This document shows, piece by piece, positions 34,159 to 42,838 of a stretch of 64,000 nt of DNA. Source of the DNA: Candidatus Zixiibacteriota bacterium (lineage in GTDB: Bacteria; Zixibacteria; MSB-5A5; UBA10806; 4484-95); NCBI GenBank assembly GCA_024231855.1, contig JAAEQD010000305.1:1-64000 (forward strand), in the 5' to 3' direction. Position 1 is the first letter of the stretch. Every line of letters begins with the position of its first letter. The position numbers and the translations under genes are program-made. The notes beneath the pieces were generated by a model, which saw nothing but the letters and a program-made list of their open reading frames with translations, was not told the origin of the DNA and made no database searches.

Positions 34159-35370
34159 TTAACTAATCGAGTTTACCACACTTGCTAAGCGCTTTATTCC
34201 TTCTTCGATATTCTCCTCCGTAGCGTTACAGAAATTCAAACGCATCGTTGAGTCATCTTGTTCGGCACTATAGAAAAATTTTCCAGGTACATAGGCTACT
34301 TTGGCTTTGATAGCATCGGCTAGCATATCGGTAGCGCTAATATGATCAGCCAGTTTTAACCAGAGGAAAAGCCCGCCTTCGGGAGTAGTCCAGGTCGCTT
34401 TATCGCTAAAATACTTCTTAAGCATATCGAGCATGAAAGTGCGTTTTTTGCCATATTCGGCCTTGATCAGTTCGATATGTTTGTCCAGATGTCCCGCGGC
34501 CGCGAAATCGGCAATCACATACTGGCTAAAACTATTTGTGTGAAGATCCATTGCTTGTTTCATACGTTCGATTATTGGCGCGACATGAGGATTTGAAGCG
34601 ATCCAGCCGATACGCAGACCGGGAGAAATCAGCTTCGAAAACGTTCCCAGTTGGATAACGTACTCTTTACCTATCGCCTTGAGCGAAGTTACATCCTCCC
34701 CGTCGAAACGAATTTCGCCATAGGGATTATCATCGACTATAGGGCAATTATATTTTTTAGCGATTTCAACCAACTGTTCGCGCCTACTTTCAGAGATCGT
34801 AATTCCGGTTGGGTTCTGGAATGTTGAGACGAGATAGAGAAACCGAGGTTTATGCTCTTTGATTTTTATCTCAACATCCTCTGGGATTGCCCCATCGCCA
34901 TCTGTAGCAACGGAGACGTATTTGACGCCATAGAATGAGAAAGCCTGAAGAGCGCCCAGATATGTCGGTGTTTCGGTGAGAACGACGGCGCCGGGTTCAA
35001 TAAAGACGCGGCCGATTACATCAAGACCCTGCTGAGCCCCGCCGGTGATCTGGATTTCATTTGTGGTTACATCGACGCCTTGCTGCTTGTATCGCCAGGC
35101 TATAACTTCCCTCATTTTTTCGATACCGACTGTCAATGAATATTGAAGTGCTTCCTTACCATGTTCTCGCATAACATTGGTACAGGATTGCTGAATTAGA
35201 TCCAGGGGGAATAGCTCGGGTGCCGGCAGGCCGCCGCCAAAATTAATAACTCCCGGTTTGGATGAATCTTTCAGGATTTCTCTAATTATAGAACTTTTTT
35301 GCTTAACCGCGGATCTGGCAAATTGCCATTGGTTGACCGCGTTTTCCACGTAATCGGCTATCTCACTCAT
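34159..35370 (-). CDS. LysN-type PLP-dependent aminotransferase
   Basis: Fold-type I aminotransferase of the 2-aminoadipate (LysN)/MocR-catalytic group. Typical motifs are INFGGGLPAPELFP, QITGGAQQGLDVIGRVFIEPGA, STFQNPTG (Asn to PLP), VDDNPYGEIRF and the Schiff-base lysine in LGTFSKLISPGLRIGW (about 240). The C-terminal TMRLNFCNATEENIEEGI carries the carboxylate-binding Arg. GAGGT precedes the ATG. It is upstream of dapF and argS. Because no succinylase genes are near, it may serve the lysine/DAP route or branched or aromatic amino acids. Substrate uncertain. Confidence 0.85.
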   Translation of the reverse strand: MSEIADYVENAVNQWQFARSAVKQKSSIIREILKDSSKPGVINFGGGLPAPELFPLDLIQQSCTNVMREHGKEALQYSLTVGIEKMREVIAWRYKQQGVDVTTNEIQITGGAQQGLDVIGRVFIEPGAVVLTETPTYLGALQAFSFYGVKYVSVATDGDGAIPEDVEIKIKEHKPRFLYLVSTFQNPTGITISESRREQLVEIAKKYNCPIVDDNPYGEIRFDGEDVTSLKAIGKEYVIQLGTFSKLISPGLRIGWIASNPHVAPIIERMKQAMDLHTNSFSQYVIADFAAAGHLDKHIELIKAEYGKKRTFMLDMLKKYFSDKATWTTPEGGLFLWLKLADHISATDMLADAIKAKVAYVPGKFFYSAEQDDSTMRLNFCNATEENIEEGIKRLASVVNSIS

Positions 35371-35742
35371 CTCATACCTACCTCAAAAAATCACTCAATA
35401 ATTAGACCCGGAAATAACATAATCAATACCGATGTTTATCGCAAGTGAAAATAGTCACAAAATTTCATCATCTATAGATGAAAATATGGCATAAAACTTA
35501 ACCAATTGTGTTATATGATTTGGGATATCAAGCCGAATTTCCTCTGAATACGAAAATCAGCCGATAAAATCCATCAGTCGGCCAAATCACTTGCGGATGG
35601 ATTTTGATTAATCTATAATATGCCCGTGGTAATATTACCGATTCCGGGGTTTGGACGCAAAACCAGGCGAACTTGTTCCGGATTAGAAGCGATAATAATT
35701 ATAATCCTTTAATTTCTTTGAATTGGATTAAGTTAAGCTACT
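35371..35742. other. Divergent intergenic region
   Basis: This 372-bp gap separates the minus-strand aminotransferase from the plus-strand Nudix gene and must contain both promoters. It is AT-rich. The only clear structure is the nested palindrome at 35463-35483. No convincing promoter boxes or RNA gene were found. Confidence 0.5.
35463..35483. promoter_or_regulatory. Nested palindrome, possible operator
   Basis: TTTCATC (35463-35469) is inverted as GATGAAA (35477-35483), and the centre contains a perfect 12-bp palindrome CATCTATAGATG (35469-35480). It is about 95 bp upstream of the aminotransferase start and could bind a dimeric regulator. No regulator gene is adjacent. Confidence 0.25.
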
Positions 35743-36303
35743 ATGTCTGGCGATAACGATCACAAAATGGTTGAGGACAGGGAGTTCAAGTTCTGTCCCT
35801 GGTGTACCTCGAAATTAGCCGAAAGGCAAATTGACGGCAAAAAGCGCAAGCATTGCCCTGAGTGTGATTTTGTCTACTATCGGAATCCGGCACCGGCGGC
35901 CGGCGGGCTAATTATTGACGATGATAAAGTGCTTCTGGTGATGAGGAAATACCCGCCCCGCGTCGGTGATTGGAGTTTCCCGGCCGGGTTTATGGAGTAC
36001 GGCGAATCGCCCGCCAGATGTTGTGTAAGGGAAGTGAACGAGGAGACCGGCCTTGATGTGAAACTGACAAGTTCGTTCAAGGTCTATTCCGGCAACGATG
36101 ATCCTCGGACAAAGGCGGTGCTGATTATGTATATCGCCGAAATAATCGGCGGCGAATTGCAGGCAGGCGATGACGCCAGCGAGTTAAAATTCTTCCCCCT
36201 TAACGATCTACCCGAAAATTTGGCTTTCGAATCGCATGTTCGGGCATTAAATGAGTATATTGAATATCGAAACACAGGAAGGCTGCCCGATCCCAATGAG
36301 TAG
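35743..36303 (+). CDS. Nudix hydrolase with N-terminal zinc ribbon
   Basis: Hydrolyses a nucleoside diphosphate linked to another group; the substrate is unknown (ADP-ribose or NADH-like are possible). A zinc ribbon (CPWC at 18-21, CPEC at 38-41) resembles that of NudC and of archaeal ADP-ribose pyrophosphatases. The Nudix box is complete: GFMEYGESPARCCVREVNEETGL (about 84-106) with the REVNEE core. Length 186. No Shine-Dalgarno is apparent. It opens a plus-strand operon and overlaps ruvX by 8 bp. Confidence 0.88.
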   Translation: MSGDNDHKMVEDREFKFCPWCTSKLAERQIDGKKRKHCPECDFVYYRNPAPAAGGLIIDDDKVLLVMRKYPPRVGDWSFPAGFMEYGESPARCCVREVNEETGLDVKLTSSFKVYSGNDDPRTKAVLIMYIAEIIGGELQAGDDASELKFFPLNDLPENLAFESHVRALNEYIEYRNTGRLPDPNE

Positions 36304-36709
36304 AGTTTTGGCTGTGGATAGAGGGGACGCCAGGGTTGGCCTGGCGATTTCCGATGAGTCGCGAACACTGGCCTCGGGCTATGGTTTCGTTCGCTTTAAA
36401 GGCTATAATGATCTAATTGAAAATCTACTTTCAATCGCCGAAAAAGAAAGCGTCGATGAATTCGTCATTGGCTTGCCTTTGAATATGAATGGAAGCAGCG
36501 GTCTGCAGGCGACTAAATCCGTAAAACTGGCGGACATGCTGAAGGACAAAACGAAATACCCGGTCAACCTCGTCGATGAGCGTCTGACCACAGTGGAAGC
36601 CGCCCGGCAGATTCACGCGTCAGGCAAAAAAGTTCGCAAGGGCCGTATCGATGAAGTTGCGGCGACAATCATATTGCAGGCGTTTCTCGATGGCAAAAAA
36701 AATAGATGA
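36296..36709 (+). CDS. ruvX: RuvX/YqgF family putative pre-16S rRNA nuclease
   Basis: RNase H-fold protein needed for 5' maturation of 16S rRNA in E. coli; also proposed as a Holliday junction resolvase. The start at 36296 (MSRVLAVDRGDARVGLA) overlaps the Nudix gene by 8 bp. Catalytic acids are visible: the Asp of VDRGDARVG (8), Glu region VDEFVIGLPLN, and DERLTT with DEVAA near the end. Length 137 is normal. It overlaps mltG by 20 bp, a common gene pair in bacteria. Confidence 0.92.
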   Translation: MSRVLAVDRGDARVGLAISDESRTLASGYGFVRFKGYNDLIENLLSIAEKESVDEFVIGLPLNMNGSSGLQATKSVKLADMLKDKTKYPVNLVDERLTTVEAARQIHASGKKVRKGRIDEVAATIILQAFLDGKKNR

Positions 36710-37841
36710 TTACGAATTCAAAACCAAAGATAAAATATGGTGGTGGGGATCAAACCTGGTTGGCTTTGTGGCCTCGATCATTCTGGTTTTATTCATTGTT
36801 ATTTCAATTCCATTTCGGAGATACAGGTCAATAGTTATGAGATACGCGATTCGAATTATTTTTATATGCTTAGTATTAGGCGTATTAATCGGCGGCTATA
36901 TTTATTACGCGCCCGACACAACCGCGGATTTCGGCGAAGAGCCAAAATATATGCTAGTCCAACGCGGCGAAACGGTTTATGATATCGCTTACAAGCTCGA
37001 AAAAATGGGCGCGATATCATCGGAAATTAATTTCAGACTGTTTTCGAAAGTATTAGGCCATTCGCGTAAGCTTAAAACCGGCCGATACTCGATTGAACCG
37101 GATGCCAGTATGCACGATATTTTCGATATAATTACCAAGGGCGCGGCTATACCGTACAATGTCACCATTCTCGAAGGCTTAACGATCGAGGAAACGGCCG
37201 AAGCGATGAATAAGCATCTGGACCTGGATCGGCAGGAGTTTCTGAATGTTTGCTCCGACAGACAGCTTCTGGATTCTCTTTCAATATCAGTGGATAATTT
37301 GGAAGGCTATCTTTTCCCCAATACTTACAATTTTTTCTATGATGAAACGCCGCAATCGGTTGTCAGGAAAATGATCAAGCAATTTTATGCCAGCCTGCCC
37401 GATTCTTTCGAACAGAAAGCCAAGAGGCATGGTCTGGATTTCCATGAGGCTGTAACCATGGCCTCGTTAATCGAGAAAGAAGCCATGCTGGATAAGGAGA
37501 GGCCGATCATTTCGGCGGTCTATCATAAACGGTTGAAAATCAGGATGCGTCTGCAATGCGATCCAACGGTTATTTACGCGATGGGCGGGCTGAATCGTCC
37601 CCTATTTTCAAACGATCTGAAATATAATTCACCGTACAACACCTACAAGGTTTACGGTTTACCGCCCGGTCCGATCTGCTCGCCAGGGACAGCCTCGCTT
37701 GAGGCTGCTGTTAATCCCGTTGAAGCTGATTACCTGTATTTCGTAGCCGCCGGCGATGGTTCGCATGTGTTCACCAGAAGTAATCGCGAACATATCAATG
37801 CCAAAAATCGTATCAAAAGAGGGAAATTATTGGGCCGTTGA
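36690..37841 (+). CDS. mltG: Endolytic transglycosylase MltG
   Basis: Inner-membrane lytic transglycosylase that ends nascent glycan strands. From ATG 36690 (MAKKIDDYEF), 20 bp inside ruvX, the product has 383 residues. A LysM-like module (LVQRGETVYDIAYKLEK, about 88-150) is followed by the YceG catalytic domain with Glu in ASLIEKEAMLDKERP (about 267) and RLQCDPTVIYA. Unusually there are two N-terminal hydrophobic segments (about 18-38 and 54-73) rather than one. A start at ATG 36837 would remove the first, leaving the standard topology. Confidence 0.92.
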   Translation: MAKKIDDYEFKTKDKIWWWGSNLVGFVASIILVLFIVISIPFRRYRSIVMRYAIRIIFICLVLGVLIGGYIYYAPDTTADFGEEPKYMLVQRGETVYDIAYKLEKMGAISSEINFRLFSKVLGHSRKLKTGRYSIEPDASMHDIFDIITKGAAIPYNVTILEGLTIEETAEAMNKHLDLDRQEFLNVCSDRQLLDSLSISVDNLEGYLFPNTYNFFYDETPQSVVRKMIKQFYASLPDSFEQKAKRHGLDFHEAVTMASLIEKEAMLDKERPIISAVYHKRLKIRMRLQCDPTVIYAMGGLNRPLFSNDLKYNSPYNTYKVYGLPPGPICSPGTASLEAAVNPVEADYLYFVAAGDGSHVFTRSNREHINAKNRIKRGKLLGR

Positions 37842-37855
37842 TAAGGGAGGCCGCA

Positions 37856-38392
37856 ATGAATTTATATATCGATTCCTTGCCTAATAAGGATCTGGGAATA
37901 ATTAATTTTGGCTCCACTGAGAATGGACTTCGGATTTTGAGTACCGGCAGGTATTCCGGATTGGCAGCCGTATTGGAGCATGGCGTTAATCACGGTTTAC
38001 CCAGAATCGAAAATTCCCCAAAGACCAAAGTTGTCAAGAAACAGCTAATCGAGTATTTTCAGGGTAAGCGCAAGATTTTTGACCTGGAGCTCGATCTGGA
38101 TTATATGCCGCCATTTAAATTTAAGGCCTTACAGGCGGCATTCAGGATTCCTCACGGTCAAGTAATAACCTACGGTGATTTAGCCGAAATGGCGGGTTCG
38201 CCAAAAGCCGCCAGGGCGGCGGGGCAGGCGATGGCAACCAATCCTATCCCATTAATAATTCCCTGCCATAGAGTAGTTGGCTCAAACGGCCGCTTGACCG
38301 GTTTCGGGCTACTTGGAGGCGTGGAGATAAAGAAACGGCTGCTTCAGATGGAAGGCGTGGCTTTTAAAGGCGACCGGGTAGTATTGAATTAG
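37856..38392 (+). CDS. ogt: Methylated-DNA--protein-cysteine S-methyltransferase
   Basis: Suicide repair enzyme that takes methyl groups from O6-methylguanine. The start is ATG 37856, five bases after AAGGGAGG; an in-frame TTG at 37838 lacks support. The acceptor cysteine C137 is in IPCHRV, the arginine finger R120 in SPKAARAAGQAM, and the wing GRLTGFGLLGG follows. The 178-residue length with a degenerate N-terminal domain matches Ogt/MGMT. It begins 14 bp after mltG and probably shares its transcript. Confidence 0.92.
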   Translation: MNLYIDSLPNKDLGIINFGSTENGLRILSTGRYSGLAAVLEHGVNHGLPRIENSPKTKVVKKQLIEYFQGKRKIFDLELDLDYMPPFKFKALQAAFRIPHGQVITYGDLAEMAGSPKAARAAGQAMATNPIPLIIPCHRVVGSNGRLTGFGLLGGVEIKKRLLQMEGVAFKGDRVVLN

Positions 38393-38547
38393 TTATACCA
38401 ACTAGACTTGTTAAAACATCAATATTTATTATAGAAAACAATAATCTCCTAATACCATAAATTAGAATCAATAATCTTTCATTTGAATATATAGCCATTT
38501 AAAGTATATTATAAAAAGATGCATGAACTAAACGGTGGATTTTAACA

Positions 38548-39591
38548 ATGGCAATTTACTTCGAGTGCACATCATGTGGAACACAATTGAGAGCATCCGA
38601 TTTTCTTGGCGGTAATACCTGTATATGTCAAAACTGCGGCGCGGTTGTATTAATTCCGAGTGATTTCACGGAAAGCGATTCTCCACCGCAGCGAACGCCT
38701 GATATCGATTTAAATCCAAAGCTCGCTTACGCTAAAGATATCGTTGAAAAAGTATATGACGAGAAGTATCCTCGCTTATCGCAATCGATCTGGCTAATAC
38801 TACTATACTTCATTACTACTTATGCAGTTATGTTACTAATATCTATTTTTACGGATAACTCAGATGGTGGTTCAACCATCCATCCATTGCCAAAAATATT
38901 AATTTTGGCAATAACTTTTATCATAATATTGATATATGTCTCCCGAAAGACGGGGAAATCCGCAAGAAAAATTCTCTCTTTAAAAATAGCAGGTTTTAAT
39001 TTAATAGTGCCCGTTTTGATATCCTCTATTGGCATAAATTTTTTCTTTTTATCACTAGGCACCTATATAATTATTTTGTTTCCGGGATCTGCAGAGCAAA
39101 TTAATTCAATGGGACCGAATATATTTAAATCATTTGAAATAAATATTTGGGGCGCATTTCTTAACACTGCCATAATTGTTCCCTTCATTGAAGAATGCCT
39201 TTTCAGGGGAATTATTCTACGGGGATACCTAAAGAATTATTCCATAAAAAAATCAGTAATCATTTCCGCATTGATTTTCGGAATTTACCATTTAAATCCA
39301 ATTCAATTTGTTTCAGCAACTACTTGGGGTATTTTCTCGGCATTAATTTATGTTAAAACGCGTTCGATTCTTCCATGCTTCATCTGCCATTCCATTAACA
39401 ATGGTTTGTTGGTAGTTATAGGATTAACTTTAATATCAAATGTTACGGTTGAACCCGATTGGGCTCCCTCAATACTAGCTGTTATAATTATCTCAATTTT
39501 CAGTTTAGTAATAACAAGCTTTGGAATTTGGCTATTTGTGAGTAAGCTGCGGGAATCACAAAATATTTTGTCGACTGGCCAAATAACGTAA
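38548..39591 (+). CDS. CPBP-family intramembrane metalloprotease with N-terminal zinc ribbon
   Basis: Membrane protease of the CAAX/bacteriocin-processing (Abi) group. The N-terminus holds a short zinc ribbon (CTSCG at 7-11, CQNCG at 29-33), then a linker and about eight membrane segments. The three CPBP motifs are present: EECLFRG (E214, E215, R219), a His in FGIYHLNP (about 247) and HSINN (about 281-285). The gene is visibly more AT-rich than its neighbours and is preceded by 155 bp of AT-rich DNA, suggesting later acquisition. The substrate is unknown; the family often confers self-immunity or processes prenylated peptides. Confidence 0.82.
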   Translation: MAIYFECTSCGTQLRASDFLGGNTCICQNCGAVVLIPSDFTESDSPPQRTPDIDLNPKLAYAKDIVEKVYDEKYPRLSQSIWLILLYFITTYAVMLLISIFTDNSDGGSTIHPLPKILILAITFIIILIYVSRKTGKSARKILSLKIAGFNLIVPVLISSIGINFFFLSLGTYIIILFPGSAEQINSMGPNIFKSFEINIWGAFLNTAIIVPFIEECLFRGIILRGYLKNYSIKKSVIISALIFGIYHLNPIQFVSATTWGIFSALIYVKTRSILPCFICHSINNGLLVVIGLTLISNVTVEPDWAPSILAVIIISIFSLVITSFGIWLFVSKLRESQNILSTGQIT

Positions 39592-39593
39592 GC

Positions 39594-39648
39594 AAAAAAG
39601 TCTCCGCCGCCGATAAAAGTGTCGCGGCTCTTATCGGCGTGGAGACTT
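39594..39648 (-). terminator. Terminator of the dcw operon
   Basis: On the minus strand AAGTCTCC (outer arm, 39648-39641) and CGCCGATAA (39639-39631) pair with TTATCGGCG (39616-39608) and GGAGACTT (39605-39598), forming a long two-part stem followed by six T (39599-39594). It lies about 30 bp past the ftsZ stop, between convergent genes. Confidence 0.8.
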
Positions 39649-39677
39649 ACCCGAGTATATCAGAAAAGAAAAACTTC

Positions 39678-40877
39678 CTAGATTAAATCTTCCTGCTCCC
39701 AACCACTATCGCTTTCGACGTTTTCTTTCGGGCGATAACGCTCGAACGCCGGGCGTTCGAGATTCTGCGGATCATAGCCCTGATCCATGATCTCCTTATA
39801 GATTCGTCTCTGGTCGGTAGGCTGTTTTCTTCGTCCGGGTGGAGGCGGTTTCATTCCGCCGTCTTCGCCTTTGAAAAGCGTACCCGGTATGGCTGTACGT
39901 TCATGGAATTTATCCTTATGTCCGAAACCGGTGGCGATTACAGTCACAAAAATCTCATCATCAAGGTTATTATCGATAACCGCGCCGAATATGATATTGG
40001 CTTCGCCGCCGACTGCCGCGTAAACCGCCTCCATGGCATCGTTGACATTCATGATTGTCATATTTTTGCCGCCGGTGATATTAACCAGCACACCACGCGC
40101 GCCGGAGATATCGACATCCTCCAGAAGCGGTGAACTGATCGCCATTTTGGCCGCCAGTTCGGCTCCGCTTTCGCCGCAGCCGAAACCGGTGCCCATCAAC
40201 GCTTCACCTCTCTCAGACATGACCGTTTTCACATCGGCGAAATCGAGGTTGATTAAGCCGTGACGTGTAATTAAATCGGAGATACCCTTGGTAGCCGAAT
40301 ACAGTACCTCATCAGCTTTACGGAATGATTCGGTAAACGGCGTCCCCGGATCGAGTATCTGCAGCAAACGCTGATTGGGAATAACGATCAGGGTATCGAC
40401 GCATTGGCGCAGCTTTTCGATGCCCGCCTCGGCTTTTTTCATCCTCTGCGAGCCCTCGAAATTGAATGGCTTGGTGACTATCCCGACTGTTAAGGCGCCC
40501 AGATCGTGGGCGGCCTTAGAGACCACCGAAATCGCACCCGTCCCGGTGCCGCCACCCATACCGCAGGTAACAAACACCATGTCGGCGCCGCTGACGGCTT
40601 TCTTGATACAGTCAAGATCCTCCTCGGCGGCCAGTTGACCAACCTCCGGATTCGCCCCGGCGCCAAGGCCTTTAGTCAGCTTTTTACCAATTTGAATCAC
40701 GGTCTCGGCCTTGTTGAAATCCAGCGCCTGACTGTCGGTATTCATCGATACGAATTTCACACCGACCAGCCTGGACTCGATCATGCGGTTGATAGCATTG
40801 CCGCCAGCCCCGCCAACACCGACAACTTTCATTTTTGCATAAGTTTCGCTTTCAACATCATACTCGATCACAGTCAT
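39678..40877 (-). CDS. ftsZ: Cell division GTPase FtsZ
   Basis: Tubulin-like GTPase that forms the Z ring. The nucleotide-binding motifs are intact: GGAGGNAINRM (18-28) and GMGGGTGTGA (about 106-115). The T7 loop with NLDFADVKTVM and the second half of the core follow. A linker from about 325 leads to a C-terminal tail ending RPAFERYRPKENVESDSGWEQEDLI; LERPAFERY is the likely FtsA-binding peptide, followed by an unusually long acidic extension. GGAGGGAA directly precedes the ATG. Last gene of the dcw cluster. Confidence 0.97.
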   Translation of the reverse strand: MTVIEYDVESETYAKMKVVGVGGAGGNAINRMIESRLVGVKFVSMNTDSQALDFNKAETVIQIGKKLTKGLGAGANPEVGQLAAEEDLDCIKKAVSGADMVFVTCGMGGGTGTGAISVVSKAAHDLGALTVGIVTKPFNFEGSQRMKKAEAGIEKLRQCVDTLIVIPNQRLLQILDPGTPFTESFRKADEVLYSATKGISDLITRHGLINLDFADVKTVMSERGEALMGTGFGCGESGAELAAKMAISSPLLEDVDISGARGVLVNITGGKNMTIMNVNDAMEAVYAAVGGEANIIFGAVIDNNLDDEIFVTVIATGFGHKDKFHERTAIPGTLFKGEDGGMKPPPPGRRKQPTDQRRIYKEIMDQGYDPQNLERPAFERYRPKENVESDSGWEQEDLI

Positions 40878-40902
40878 TTCCCTCCTACCCCTGATTCAGG
40901 GC

Positions 40903-42132
40903 CTAAAAATATTCTGAAAATATACTTTTTATTCTATCTACAAATTTCGGGCCGCGTTTCTTCCCGCGTTTGCCCCCGACAGCCCGTTCACTCATCAGAC
41001 CATAGCGAACCAAACCTACAGCTACGGCGCAATCGGGCCCCGTTATGTCCTCGCTTTCCTCGATCGAATATTCGGGACGAGCCAATTTAGCCGGCAAATC
41101 GAATATTTGTTCCGCCAGCTCGGGTATTCCTTCAAGTTGCGAAGCGCCGCCGGTTAACACCACTCCGGAGGCCAGCGATTCGGCCAGATTCGCTTTCTTT
41201 AGTTCCCGGGCAACCAGTGAAAATATCTCCTCGGCCCGCGGCTCGACTATAGCCGCCAATACCGACCTTGAGACTTCCTTGGATTCTCGCCCGCCAACAC
41301 CCGGCACCATAATCATCTCGTTGGATTCGACCATGGTCGAGAAAGCCGAACCATGAAGGCATTTAATCCTCTCTGCCTGTTCAAGCGGAGTGCGAAGGCC
41401 GATCGCTATATCGTTGGTAACATTTTTTCCGCCGATACCAAGCACAGCCGTATGCTTGATAGCACCATCCAGGAAAGCGGCGATATCGGTAGTGCCGGCG
41501 CCCATATCGATAAGGACGCAGCCCAGTTCTCTTTCATCTTTGCTTAACACGGCATACGCGGCGGCGAATGGTCCCAGCACCAGTTCCTCGACATTGAGAT
41601 TTGCTTTCTCGATCGCTTTTATGATATTAGAAACCGAGGCGGTCGAACCGGTAACGATATGAACATTAACCTCCAACCTCATGCCCGACATACCCACCGG
41701 ATCGGTAACACCGCCTTGATCATCCACTGTGAACTCTTGCGGCAAAACATGTATAATCTCTCGATCGGCAGGTATAGCCACGGCTCGCGCGGCTTCTATT
41801 ACCCGATCGACATCCGAGTGGTTAATTTCCGAAGTGCCTTTGCCGACAGCGATAACGCCGCGGCTGTTGATACTTTTTATATGCTCACCGGCAATACCGG
41901 CATAAACCGAATCTATCTTGTACCCGGATACCATTTCAGCATCGGCTACGGCGGCATGAATAGAGCTGACAACTTTCTCGAGGTCTACGACTACTCCCCG
42001 CTTGAGACCATCGGCAGGCGCCTGGCCGATACCCAGAAGTGTAAACCCGCCTTCCTCCTCGGGCCGGGCAACCGCCACCGAGATTATTGTGCTGCCTATA
42101 TCTAATCCGACAATGTAATTTTCCTTGGCCAT
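40903..42132 (-). CDS. ftsA: Cell division protein FtsA
   Basis: Actin-like ATPase tethering FtsZ to the membrane. ATP-site motifs are visible: GLDIGSTIISVAV (9-21), IDMGAGTTDIA (about 207) and VVLTGGASQLEG (about 335). The SHS2/1C domain lies at about 85-165. The C-terminal end (FVDRIKSIFSEYF) is an amphipathic membrane-targeting helix, as in other FtsA. It starts one base after the ftsQ stop and is 25 bp upstream of ftsZ. Confidence 0.96.
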   Translation of the reverse strand: MAKENYIVGLDIGSTIISVAVARPEEEGGFTLLGIGQAPADGLKRGVVVDLEKVVSSIHAAVADAEMVSGYKIDSVYAGIAGEHIKSINSRGVIAVGKGTSEINHSDVDRVIEAARAVAIPADREIIHVLPQEFTVDDQGGVTDPVGMSGMRLEVNVHIVTGSTASVSNIIKAIEKANLNVEELVLGPFAAAYAVLSKDERELGCVLIDMGAGTTDIAAFLDGAIKHTAVLGIGGKNVTNDIAIGLRTPLEQAERIKCLHGSAFSTMVESNEMIMVPGVGGRESKEVSRSVLAAIVEPRAEEIFSLVARELKKANLAESLASGVVLTGGASQLEGIPELAEQIFDLPAKLARPEYSIEESEDITGPDCAVAVGLVRYGLMSERAVGGKRGKKRGPKFVDRIKSIFSEYF

Positions 42133-42133
42133 C

Positions 42134-42838
42134 TCAAACCCCGTTTTTTACCACCATTTTTCCGGCCGTCATATCGAAAGAGCCGGAGTTTCCCAGGATT
42201 CCCTTATTATCCAAAAGTACCAATCTCGCTAGCGATTCCTGATAGTTCCGCAAAGGCAGTAATACCTTTACGCCACCCGGATCAAAAATTAATTCGACTT
42301 GCCTGGTATCGCGGAAATGAATTTCCGCTAACCTGCCGGATAAATTTCTGGATAACGATTCCATATTCTCATATAACGCCAACGAGTAGCATAATTTCAT
42401 ATTATCACGATAACGATATGTTTTCTTTTCGGAGAGACCGGTGACCACCGGCAGATAATAATCCGGCCGGTCGATTTCTACAAGTTTTAAAGCCCTGGTT
42501 AAGCCATATATCTTTTTCTTTTTCACGAACAGCACAACGGCTTCGGGTTCAAGATCGATTTTCACCGATCCCGGTAATCTGCGTTTGACCGATACGGCCT
42601 CAATTCCCGGTATCTTGATCAACGAATCGGCCGCCTGGCCGAAATCCTGACCGAAAACCGGTTCACCGATTTTAAATTTAGATACTTCAAGGACCTTGTC
42701 TTTTTCAATACTTTCAGGACAGTTAATTTCTACATCGGAAAGGCAAAACCAGGATAGTCCGGTTAATTCGATAAACGCGAAACGCCCGGCAGTAACCGCC
42801 GCTGATATTATTAATATGGCTCCGATAAGTCTTTTCAC
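42134..42838 (-). CDS. ftsQ: Cell division protein FtsQ (POTRA domain)
   Basis: Bitopic divisome protein. A short N-terminal membrane segment (about 4-24) is followed by a POTRA domain (ISAAV... then DVEINCPESIEKDKVLEVSKFKIGEPVF, VKRRLPGSVKIDLEPEAVVLFVKKKK) and an FtsQ/DivIB region. Sequence identity to model proteins is low by eye, so the assignment rests on layout, size (234) and its place between murC and ftsA. Translation starts with GTG, sharing GTGA with the murC stop. Confidence 0.85.
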   Translation of the reverse strand: MKRLIGAILIISAAVTAGRFAFIELTGLSWFCLSDVEINCPESIEKDKVLEVSKFKIGEPVFGQDFGQAADSLIKIPGIEAVSVKRRLPGSVKIDLEPEAVVLFVKKKKIYGLTRALKLVEIDRPDYYLPVVTGLSEKKTYRYRDNMKLCYSLALYENMESLSRNLSGRLAEIHFRDTRQVELIFDPGGVKVLLPLRNYQESLARLVLLDNKGILGNSGSFDMTAGKMVVKNGV

